Shown here: piece after piece, positions 24,303-30,781 of the stretch
Numbering within the stretch: the stretch's first letter is position 1
How the letters are laid out: the number at the start of each line of letters is the position of its first letter
Source: Sphingomonas sp. Leaf33
Lineage (GTDB): Bacteria; Pseudomonadota; Alphaproteobacteria; Sphingomonadales; Sphingomonadaceae
DNA: 64,000 nucleotides
Reading direction: 5' to 3'
Assembly: GCF_001421785.1 (NCBI RefSeq)
Contig: NZ_LMLB01000010.1
Coordinates: 1-64,000 of the forward strand
Translations under genes and position numbers: made by a program
The notes under the pieces: generated by a model
What the model saw: the letters and a program-made list of their open reading frames with translations, nothing else
Database searches by the model: none
What the model was told of the DNA's origin: nothing

Positions 24303-25145
24303 CTAGTCGACCAAAGTCGCGCGGTGGAAGCGGTGCTGGTCGCGCTTCGACAGCGCGGCATGGACGTCGCGCTGCATCAGCAGCTTTTCATAACGGGTCG
24401 CCTCGGGCGGGTGCATCTCGACCCACCATTCGCGCGACAGGACGGTGAAGATCGTCGGGCGTGGCGCGGTTCCGGTGTTGGCGAGACCGCAGTGATAGGT
24501 GCGGAAATCCCAGATCAGCGCCGATCCGGGGTCGACGACCGGCGCGACATCGTGTGCGCCGTGTGCCTTCCCTTTCCGGTGGCTGCCGCGCCAGAAGGCG
24601 GTACGCCCGCTGACGCCGTCCATCCGCACCAGCGGCATCGAACAGGCCAGCGCAAAGGTCGGCAGCAGGGGTTCCAGGTTCGCCTCGGGAAACAGATGGC
24701 CGTCGGCATGGGCGATCTGGTCGGGCGCGCCCGGCACCGCGACCAGCAGGCCGATCGAATCGACCATATAGCCGTCGCCCAGCAGGGCCCTGGCGATCGC
24801 GCGATAGGCGCGCGGCAGCATCAGCGCGCGATCGGCCAGCGTGGTGTCGAGCACCATCGGCATACAGTGGCGGCCGGCATAGGGGCCGTAGTTGCGTTCG
24901 CGGTCGGGTGTCGCCAGCTCGGGATAGGTCGCGCGGATATGGTCGTGGCAGCGCGCGACGACGGCCGGATCGGCCACGTCGTCGAGCACCACCATCCCGT
25001 CGCGCCGGATCGCCGCCACCGCTGCGGCGACTGCGGCATCGAAGCCGTCCGGGTCGGCGAACGACACGCGCGGTTCGGATGCCGGAGGGGCGTCGGCGGG
25101 CGTATCGACGATCGACGGCATCGCGGTGGTGTTGCTCTGGGTCAT
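24303..25145 (-). CDS. Phytanoyl-CoA dioxygenase (PhyH)-like 2OG-Fe(II) oxygenase
   Basis: 280 residues from ATG 25145. N-terminal disordered ~30 residues, then FDAAVAAAVAAIRRDGMVVLDDVADPAVVARCHDHIR, the metal motif DQIAHADGHLFPE (HxD), PLVRMDGVSGRTAFWRGSHRKGKAHGAHDVAPVVDPGSALIWDFRTYHCGLANTGTAPRPTIFTVLSREWW (distal His and 2OG Arg). All PhyH landmarks are present. Oxidises an unknown small-molecule or peptide substrate. One of three PhyH-like genes in the window; it converges with the fibre-like gene by a 13-bp gap. Confidence 0.85.
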   Translation of the reverse strand: MTQSNTTAMPSIVDTPADAPPASEPRVSFADPDGFDAAVAAAVAAIRRDGMVVLDDVADPAVVARCHDHIRATYPELATPDRERNYGPYAGRHCMPMVLDTTLADRALMLPRAYRAIARALLGDGYMVDSIGLLVAVPGAPDQIAHADGHLFPEANLEPLLPTFALACSMPLVRMDGVSGRTAFWRGSHRKGKAHGAHDVAPVVDPGSALIWDFRTYHCGLANTGTAPRPTIFTVLSREWWVEMHPPEATRYEKLLMQRDVHAALSKRDQHRFHRATLVD

Positions 25146-25218
25146 GCGCCTGACAGGATCGCACATCCGCCCCCGATAGCAAACGCCGCCTGTGTCCCGT
25201 ACGACGACGTTCGCCGCG

Positions 25219-25578
25219 TCACTTCCGCGGTGGATCACCGGTGATGCGCGTGGACAGATCGGCGAAACAGCGATCGATGTCGCGGTTGACCGCGGTCAGC
25301 GCGCGGCGGGTGCGGGCCGCGACGATGCGCGGGCGGGCGGCGTCGTAGCAGCGGGTCCTGGCGGCGCAGGCGTCCGCATCGAGCGCGGCGTCGCCGGTCG
25401 ATCGGAGTGTCCGGCAGGTGACGACGTCCCCCTGCCCCACCTCCAGCACCGAACGCCAGTCGCGCAGCCGGCTCGCGCGTACGACGACGTCGCCTGAATC
25501 CTGTCCGGTCGCAGCGGCCGGCGCTTCGGGCAGCAGCGCGATCATCGCCGCGGTCAGCAGGGCCTGTCGTCGCATCAT
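25219..25578 (-). CDS. Small secreted cysteine-containing hypothetical protein
   Basis: 119 residues with a clear signal peptide (MMRRQALLTAAMIALLPEAPAAA). The mature ~95 residues hold four Cys (VVTCRTLRS, DADACAARTRCYDAARP, DRCFADLS), enough for two disulfides, in a mostly helical Arg-rich setting. Ends ITGDPPRK. No family recognised. Lies 73 bp downstream of the PhyH-like gene start, on the same strand, and is divergent from the PRMT-like gene. Confidence 0.65.
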   Translation of the reverse strand: MMRRQALLTAAMIALLPEAPAAATGQDSGDVVVRASRLRDWRSVLEVGQGDVVTCRTLRSTGDAALDADACAARTRCYDAARPRIVAARTRRALTAVNRDIDRCFADLSTRITGDPPRK

Positions 25579-25645
25579 CCGCGACAGCCTATCGCCCTGT
25601 CCGCACGCACGCTAGGACCCGTCCGGTTGGCTGGGGGAGGTACGG

Positions 25646-26695
25646 GTGAGCGACGATATCCTGACGCGCTATCCCGGGCTCGCCGGGCGCCCGCAGGCGA
25701 TGGCGCTGCTGTGCCGGGTGCTGGTCGCGCGCGGACAGCACGCCGACGCCTATGCGCTGGGCCGCGCCGCGCTGGCCGCCGCACCCGCCGACACTGCGGT
25801 GCGCGATCTGGTGCGCGGCTGCCTGACCAAGGATGTGCCGCAGTTTCACCTGCGGATGCTGCGCGACGGCGCGCGCAACGCCTGTTACGCCGCCGCGATC
25901 GCACGTCTCGTCACGCCGGGGATGCGCGTGCTCGACATCGGCACCGGCGCCGGGCTGCTGGCGCTGCTTGCCGCGCGTGCAGGTGCCGAAGTGGTGACGT
26001 GCGAGGCCAATCCGGTCATCGCCGCGGCGGCGCGCGAGATCGTCGCGGCCAACGGCCTCGCCGACCGCATCACCGTCGTCGCCAAGCGATCGACCGAGCT
26101 GCAGATCGGCGTCGACCTGCCCGCGCGTTGCGATCTGCTGGTGTCCGAGATCTTCGGTGACGACCTGGTCGAGGAAGGTGTCCTGCCCTCGCTGCGCGAC
26201 GCGCGCGCGCGGCTGCTCGTGCCCGGTGCGCCGGTCGTGCCGCCGCGCGCGGGGCTGCGCTGTGCGCTCGTGATGCACGAGCGGCTCGACCGGCTCGATC
26301 GTCCGGGCCTGGACGACGTGCTCGGCTTCGACCTGTCGGCCTTTGCGGTGCTCACCCGGCCCGACCGCCACCTGTCGCCCCGCGCGCAGCCGCATGTCGC
26401 GCTGCGGTCGGACCCGGTGTCGGCGCTCGCGATCGATTTCGAAGGCGCGATGGATGTGCCGGCCGAACGTATCGCGCTGACCTCCACCGGCGGGCGTGTC
26501 GATGGCATCGCGCACTGGCTGCGGATCGATTTCGGGGACGGCGTCGTCTACGAAAGCCCGCCCTTCGCGCACGCGGACGCGCACTGGCTGATCCCGGTCC
26601 ACGCGCTCGCCGCGCCGCGCGAGACGGTGGCCGGGGAAGAGGTGCTGGCCGATGTCCGGGTGCTGGGCGACACGCTGATCATCAGCGCCGCCTGA
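25646..26695 (+). CDS. PRMT-like SAM-dependent methyltransferase (second paralogue)
   Basis: 349 residues from GTG 25646 behind GGGGGAGG. Colinear with the protein at 17761-18831: LTRYPGLAGRPQAMALL matches ATRYPHLAGSPRAMAMT, then VLDIGTGAGLLALLAARAGAEVVTCEANP, VAKRSTELQIGVDLPARCDLLVSEIFGDDLVEEGVL and FDLSAFAVL ... GRVDGIAHWLRIDFGDG. Here the double-E loop begins with the canonical Ser-Glu. The two are diverged paralogues. PRMT enzymes favour Arg in RGG/GGR contexts; the peptide 1.2 kb downstream at 27855 contains NRGGDGGRF. Enzyme class fairly sure, substrate hypothetical. Confidence 0.8.
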   Translation: MSDDILTRYPGLAGRPQAMALLCRVLVARGQHADAYALGRAALAAAPADTAVRDLVRGCLTKDVPQFHLRMLRDGARNACYAAAIARLVTPGMRVLDIGTGAGLLALLAARAGAEVVTCEANPVIAAAAREIVAANGLADRITVVAKRSTELQIGVDLPARCDLLVSEIFGDDLVEEGVLPSLRDARARLLVPGAPVVPPRAGLRCALVMHERLDRLDRPGLDDVLGFDLSAFAVLTRPDRHLSPRAQPHVALRSDPVSALAIDFEGAMDVPAERIALTSTGGRVDGIAHWLRIDFGDGVVYESPPFAHADAHWLIPVHALAAPRETVAGEEVLADVRVLGDTLIISAA

Positions 26696-26699
26696 TACG

Positions 26700-27677
26700 C
26701 TATAGCCAGGGCCGCTCGTCGGGCCAGCGCATCGGGTACAAGGTGAGATATTGCGCGAGCCGGGGAACGGCGGCGGTGTTCGGGCTGGCGCCGTGCGGCA
26801 GTTCCTGGCGCCAGATCACCAGGTCGCCCGCACCGGCGGCGATCGGCACGGCCTGGTCCGACAGGTCGATTCCGCGCGGATCGCGGCCCTCCAGCGTATC
26901 GAGCCAGCCTGCCGCCAGGCGGTGGTGGAAACCCGGCACGACGCGCAGCGCGCCCTGGTCGGCGGCGGTATCGGTCAGGTAGAGGATGCCCTGCGTCTCG
27001 AACGCCATCGGCGGCGCCAGATTGGCATCCCAGTGCGGGTGCGGACCGGGGAAGTGATAGGTCGCGCTGACCGGCGGATTGAAGCTCATCCGGTCGGTCG
27101 AGGCGATCAGGTCGGCATGGCCGTAGAGCTCGGCAAAGGCGCGGTGGATGCGGGGGGCCCGGCGCGGCACGTCCATCGCCGGATGCTGGAAGCGCTGGAT
27201 CATGATGCCGTTCTCGCGCCGCCGGTACCAGGTCGCGGGATCGTCGGGCACGGCGTCCTGCACGGCCCACAGGTGATCGGCGATCGCCGCCGCCTCGTCC
27301 GCGGTGATCGCCTGGCGCAGGACGACGACGCCGTCGCGGTCCCAGGCGGCGAGATCGTCGGCGGAGAAGACGGGATCCTGCGCCATCACCGCGGCCTGGC
27401 GGGCGCGTTCCGCACGCGGCGGGTCGGCGCCGTCGTACCAGGCGGTGTAGCGCGCGATCGCCGCATCGTCGCCGTTGCTCGCGGTCGCCTGCGCCCAGTC
27501 GGCAAAGGCATCGAACGTCGGCCGGCCGGCCAGCTGCGTCATCACCTGTTCGAGGCCGAGTCCCAGGGTATCGAGCAAGGGCCGCAGCGGTACGGCACGC
27601 GCCGGCGGCGCCCCGCCGGTCATGCTCGCCCACAGATCCTTAAACCCGCGTACGGTGCGGACATCCCCTGGCATCAT
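26700..27677 (-). CDS. Phytanoyl-CoA dioxygenase (PhyH)-like oxygenase, second
   Basis: 325 residues. Residues 1-95 form an extra helical segment (FKDLWASMTGGAPPARAVPLRPLLDTLGLGLEQVMTQL). The PhyH core follows: FSADDLAAWDRDGVVVLRQAITADEAAAIADHLWAV, GIMIQRFQHPAMDVPRRAPRIHRAFAELYGHADLIASTDRMSFNPPVS, PGPHPHWDANLAPPMAFETQGILYLTDT (HxD), ALRVVPGFHHRL, GDLVIWRQELPHGASPNTAAVPRLAQYLTLYP (distal His, Arg). Divergent from the precursor peptide gene, sharing the 27678-27854 promoter region with it, which makes it a plausible tailoring enzyme of the same system. Confidence 0.83.
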   Translation of the reverse strand: MMPGDVRTVRGFKDLWASMTGGAPPARAVPLRPLLDTLGLGLEQVMTQLAGRPTFDAFADWAQATASNGDDAAIARYTAWYDGADPPRAERARQAAVMAQDPVFSADDLAAWDRDGVVVLRQAITADEAAAIADHLWAVQDAVPDDPATWYRRRENGIMIQRFQHPAMDVPRRAPRIHRAFAELYGHADLIASTDRMSFNPPVSATYHFPGPHPHWDANLAPPMAFETQGILYLTDTAADQGALRVVPGFHHRLAAGWLDTLEGRDPRGIDLSDQAVPIAAGAGDLVIWRQELPHGASPNTAAVPRLAQYLTLYPMRWPDERPWL

Positions 27678-27854
27678 GGCCTTTTTCCTTGCCGCTTCTG
27701 TGGATGATCGTCGCCCGGCGGCATCGGGGCAAGGGCGATGCGGTCGATGTGGTCCGAGTTGTGCAGATGCGGGAACTATCGCGTCTGTACAATGATGAAA
27801 AAAACACTAAGGTTTCGCCCACATGATCCGATGGGGCAACAGGGGCCTTTTAGC
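27678..27854. promoter_or_regulatory. Divergent control region between PhyH-like gene and lasso-like precursor
   Basis: 177 bp without a gene, notably A/T-richer than the surroundings at 27786-27812 (contains TACAAT at 27788-27793 and a run of seven A). TACAAT is a fair -10 element for the plus strand, 62 bp ahead of the precursor start, but no convincing -35 sits 16-18 bp upstream. AGGGG at 27841-27845 serves as the ribosome-binding site for ATG 27855. Assignment as control region is from position. Confidence 0.45.
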
Positions 27855-27989
27855 ATGACCGAAGCAATGACCACGCAGAAGGAAGTCTGGATCGAGCCGG
27901 AAATCCGGACGCTCGACGTTAACGAAACCGCCGGTTTCCCGAACCGTGGTGGCGACGGCGGCCGTTTCGTCGATTGTACGAAGTCGTAA
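27855..27989 (+). CDS. Candidate lasso peptide precursor (paeninodin-like)
   Basis: 44 residues from ATG 27855 (AGGGG at 27841-27845). The leader has the lasso/RRE-binding pattern W-I-E-P-E-I-R-T-L-D-V (aromatic-x-x-P-x-aliphatic, then LDV as in paeninodin's leader) and ends NETA, placing Thr at -2. Predicted core from residue 27: GFPNRGGDGGRFVDCTKS, 18 residues, Gly1 and Asp8 giving an eight-residue macrolactam, ten-residue tail, one Cys at core position 15, C-terminal Ser. Known family rules (Gly1, Asp/Glu at 7-9, Thr at -2) are met. Partners: PqqD-like (16530), AsnB-like (10665), kinases, ABC exporter (28808). An alternative start is ATG 27867. If not lasso, it is still likely an RRE-guided RiPP precursor. 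Confidence 0.78.
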   Translation: MTEAMTTQKEVWIEPEIRTLDVNETAGFPNRGGDGGRFVDCTKS

Positions 27990-28042
27990 GGACCGTCGCT
28001 GCGACGCTGGCATAAGGTGCCGCGTCGTTTCGTCGCGATGAC

Positions 28043-28080
28043 AAAAGGGTGTCCGTGCCGATGAGCGTGGACGCCCTTTT
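28043..28080 (+). terminator. Hairpin after the precursor gene, attenuator-like; holds the next start codon in its loop
   Basis: 12-bp stem (28043-28054 with 28069-28080; one T-G wobble) with AAAAGGG and CCCTTTT arms and a 14-nt loop, 54 bp after the precursor stop. The right arm ends in TTTT, so it can act as an intrinsic terminator. ATG 28061 of the oxygenase is inside the loop and its presumed GGG ribosome-binding site is in the stem. Hairpins behind the precursor gene are typical of RiPP clusters, where they keep precursor mRNA more abundant than enzyme mRNA. Confidence 0.72.
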
Positions 28081-28708
28081 GTCCGCGTCCGATGTGCGAC
28101 CGGTCTCGGTCGGTGCGCTCGGAACCGATGTGTTCGCGCCGCCCGAAACCTGTGCAGCCACCTTTGCGCGCCATCGTGCAGTGTTGTGCGCCGACCTAAT
28201 CGATCCGGACTTTCTGGACAGGCTGATCGGTCTTTGCCGGGTTGGCGGTTTCGTTCCCGATCATGTCGACCGGCTCGGTTCGCGCGAGATCGAGTCCCCG
28301 TCCCGGGTCGGGGCTATCTTGACGATCGCGCTCGCGCGGCCGCCCATGCTGCGCTGGCTGGAGGCGGTGACCGGATGCGGACCGCTGACCCGTGTCGATG
28401 GGCGGGTGATCCAGGCGCGAGCCAACGGGATCGACGCGCTCGACTGGCATGACGATCGCGGCAATGTCGATCGTCGTCTGGCGATCACCATCGACCTGTC
28501 CGACACCGGATATGACGGCGGCCTGTTCGAGCTGCGCGAGGTCGCATCGCAGCGCCTGCTGACGACGCATCGCCACGACCGGCCGGGCAGCGCACTGATC
28601 TTCGATGTCGCCGACGATATCGAACACCGCGTGCAGCCGGTGACCCGCGGCGGTCCGCGTCGCGTCTATACGGGCTGGTTCCTGGGCGCGATGCGGCCGC
28701 TGCCCTGA
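28061..28708 (+). CDS. 2OG-Fe(II) oxygenase downstream of the precursor
   Basis: 215 residues from ATG 28061; an in-frame GTG at 28049 would add four residues. Features: ADLIDPDFLDRLIGLCRVGGFVPDHVDRLGSREIES, GRVIQARANGIDALDWHDDRGNVDRRLAITIDLSDTGYDGGLFELRE (metal HxD: WHDD), GSALIFDVADDIEHRVQPVTRGGPRRVYTGWFLGA (distal His, 2OG Arg). This is the prolyl-4-hydroxylase-like/PF13640-type fold. Because it directly follows the precursor and precedes the exporter it is the best candidate to hydroxylate the peptide. Which residue is unknown (Pro3, Asp8 or Asp14 are possible). Confidence 0.8.
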   Translation: MSVDALLSASDVRPVSVGALGTDVFAPPETCAATFARHRAVLCADLIDPDFLDRLIGLCRVGGFVPDHVDRLGSREIESPSRVGAILTIALARPPMLRWLEAVTGCGPLTRVDGRVIQARANGIDALDWHDDRGNVDRRLAITIDLSDTGYDGGLFELREVASQRLLTTHRHDRPGSALIFDVADDIEHRVQPVTRGGPRRVYTGWFLGAMRPLP

Positions 28709-28807
28709 GCCGGACGATACCGCCGCTCCCGCCTTGCGCGCGCGCGTCGCGGCTTTCATGGTCTGCGTGATGATCGCGCGTTCCCGCCTCCCCCGCCCGC
28801 CCGCTGC

Positions 28808-30532
28808 ATGATCCGCGCGATGCGCCCGTTGCTGGTCGAGGGCTGGTCGCTGGTCGCCGACTTCCTGCGGTTCGGCGGCCGCCGGCTCGGCGCGACGGTG
28901 CTGCTGATGATCCTCGGCGGGTTCCTGGAAGGGGTCGGCCTGGCGCTGCTCATACCCGTCTTCTCGCTGCTCGCCCCCGACAGCGGCGGGCGATGGCAGC
29001 GGTTGATCGTCGAGCAGCTGGCGGCACTCGGGCTCGACACGCGGATGGAGCAGCTGGCGGCGATGCTGGCGGCGTTCTGCCTGCTCGTCGTGGTGCGTGC
29101 GGTCGTGCTCGCACGGCGCGACCGGATGATGTCCGACCTGTCGCTCGGCTTCGTCGATCATCGCCGGCTGATGGTCGTCCGCGACCTGGCGCGCGCGCGC
29201 TGGTCGGCGCTGGCCCGGCTGCGCCACGCCCGGATCGCACATATCCTGTCGAGCGAGATCGGCCGCCTGTCGATCGCGTGTTCGATCCTGATGCACATGA
29301 TGGCCGCGACGATCATGCTGGTGACGCAGGCGATCCTGCTGCTCGTGCTGTCGCCGCTGGTGACGGGGCTGATGGTCGTGCTCGCGCTCCTGGGGCTCCT
29401 GCTCTTGATCCCGCTGTCGCGGCGCGCGGCGATCACCGGCAAGTCGACCGCGCGCTTCGCCTTTCGCATCGTCGGCGAGGCCGCGCAGTTCATGGGCGGG
29501 CTGAAGCTGGCGGTCGCCCATGACATGGCGGACCCGTTCGTGCGCCAGATCGAGGCGGAAAGCGCCGCCTTGCGGGCCGAACAGGACGCGCAGCAGCGGT
29601 TCCAGTCGCACGTCGCGATCGCCTCGACCAGCATCGCCTCGCTGCTGGGGGCGGGCGTGATCTTTGCCGCGGTGGGGTTCGGTGTCTCGACCGTCACCCT
29701 GCTCGCCGCGCTCGTCGTGCTGGTGCGGATGAGCGGGCCGGTGCGGATGCTGCAGCTGAACGTGCAGCAATTGTTCGGGGTGCTTCCGGCCTTTACCGCG
29801 CTGCGCACGCTGCACGACGACCTGGGCGGCGCCGCGCCGCTGCTGACCGGGTCCGCCGCACAGGAAGCGCCGGCAGGCGCGATCCGGTTCGAGAGCGTCG
29901 CCTTTCGCTATCCCGGCGCGCCGCAGCCTGTCTTCACCGCGCTCGACCTGGCGATCGCGCCGGGCGAGATGGTCGGGCTGAGCGGGCCGTCGGGGACGGG
30001 CAAGACCAGCTTCGTCGACCTGTTGACCGGGCTGCTCGAACCCGATGCGGGCCGGATCACGATCGGCGGCGTGCCGCTCGGGCCGGCGACGCTGGCGCAC
30101 TGGCGCCGGCGCCTCGCCTATGTCGCGCAGGATTCCTACCTGATCAACGACAGCATCCGCCGCAACCTGACCTGGGGCAGCGAGACGCGGGGCGACGCCG
30201 ACCTGTGGCGCGCGCTGGAGCGGGCCGGTGCGGCCGCGCTGGTCACGGCGATGCCCGCCGGGCTGGATACGCCGGTCGACGAACGCGGCGCACGCCTGTC
30301 GGGGGGCGAGCGCCAGCGGATCGCGTTGGCCCGTGCGATCCTGCGCGACCCCGCGCTGCTGATCCTGGACGAGGCGACCAACGCGATCGATGTCGCGACC
30401 GAACAGGCGGTGATCGCCAGCATCCGCCAGGCCCTGCCGCGCGCGACGATCCTGGTCATCGCCCACCGCGACGAAACGCTGGCCGCCTGCGACCGCGTGA
30501 TCGGCCTGTCGGACGGCCAGCGCGAGGTCTGA
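28808..30532 (+). CDS. ABC exporter with fused permease and ATPase (candidate lasso D protein)
   Basis: 574 residues. Permease domain about 1-320 with six helices (LGATVLLMILGGFLEGVGLALLIPVFSLL, LAAMLAAFCLLVVVRAVVLARRD, ATIMLVTQAILLLVLSPLVTGLMVVLALLGLLLLIPL, SLLGAGVIFAAVGFG). ATPase domain: Walker A GPSGTGKTS near residue 392, Q-loop VAQDSYLINDSIRRNLTWG, signature LSGGERQR near 497, Walker B ALLILDEATN near 517, H-loop IAHRDETL. No C39 peptidase domain, so it does not cleave a leader itself. Size and layout match lasso D immunity/export transporters. No HlyD partner is next to it, arguing against type I secretion of the RTX protein. Confidence 0.85.
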   Translation: MIRAMRPLLVEGWSLVADFLRFGGRRLGATVLLMILGGFLEGVGLALLIPVFSLLAPDSGGRWQRLIVEQLAALGLDTRMEQLAAMLAAFCLLVVVRAVVLARRDRMMSDLSLGFVDHRRLMVVRDLARARWSALARLRHARIAHILSSEIGRLSIACSILMHMMAATIMLVTQAILLLVLSPLVTGLMVVLALLGLLLLIPLSRRAAITGKSTARFAFRIVGEAAQFMGGLKLAVAHDMADPFVRQIEAESAALRAEQDAQQRFQSHVAIASTSIASLLGAGVIFAAVGFGVSTVTLLAALVVLVRMSGPVRMLQLNVQQLFGVLPAFTALRTLHDDLGGAAPLLTGSAAQEAPAGAIRFESVAFRYPGAPQPVFTALDLAIAPGEMVGLSGPSGTGKTSFVDLLTGLLEPDAGRITIGGVPLGPATLAHWRRRLAYVAQDSYLINDSIRRNLTWGSETRGDADLWRALERAGAAALVTAMPAGLDTPVDERGARLSGGERQRIALARAILRDPALLILDEATNAIDVATEQAVIASIRQALPRATILVIAHRDETLAACDRVIGLSDGQREV

Positions 30533-30711
30533 CGCGGCGGTCGGGCTTGCGCCGGCGACACCATGACCTGCGATGCCGTACCGGATCTGTGACCGTCAGC
30601 GCGGCACGATAGCCGATTGCCAACCCAACCCAACCTGTCAGCAACGGTCTGTGCCCGGTGCCGCTCGCTTCCCGCATCGTCGGACCAGGCCTGGACCGGC
30701 CATTTGCAGAG

Positions 30712-30750
30712 ACAAAAGAAAAGGGCCGGCGCTTGGGAAAGCGCCGGCCC
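30712..30750 (-). terminator. Rho-independent terminator for the RTX gene
   Basis: Perfect 12-bp GC stem (30723-30734 with 30739-30750) and 4-nt loop; reading the minus strand it is followed by TTTTCTTTTGT (30722-30712). It lies 31 bp beyond the stop of the RTX gene, ending that long transcript and separating it from the convergent ABC exporter gene. Confidence 0.9.
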
Positions 30751-30781
30751 GTAGTCTATCGATAGGGCTTTGCCCATCGCC

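Noticed and set aside
27772..27795. General-stress sigma (GGAAC-N16-GTT) promoter ahead of the precursor
   Set aside because: GGAAC is present but no GTT lies at the required distance.
28808..30532. ABC exporter as type I secretion ATPase for the RTX protein
   Set aside because: No HlyD-type membrane fusion protein or TolC nearby, gene is convergent with the RTX gene and follows the precursor/oxygenase; lasso-type export is the better fit.
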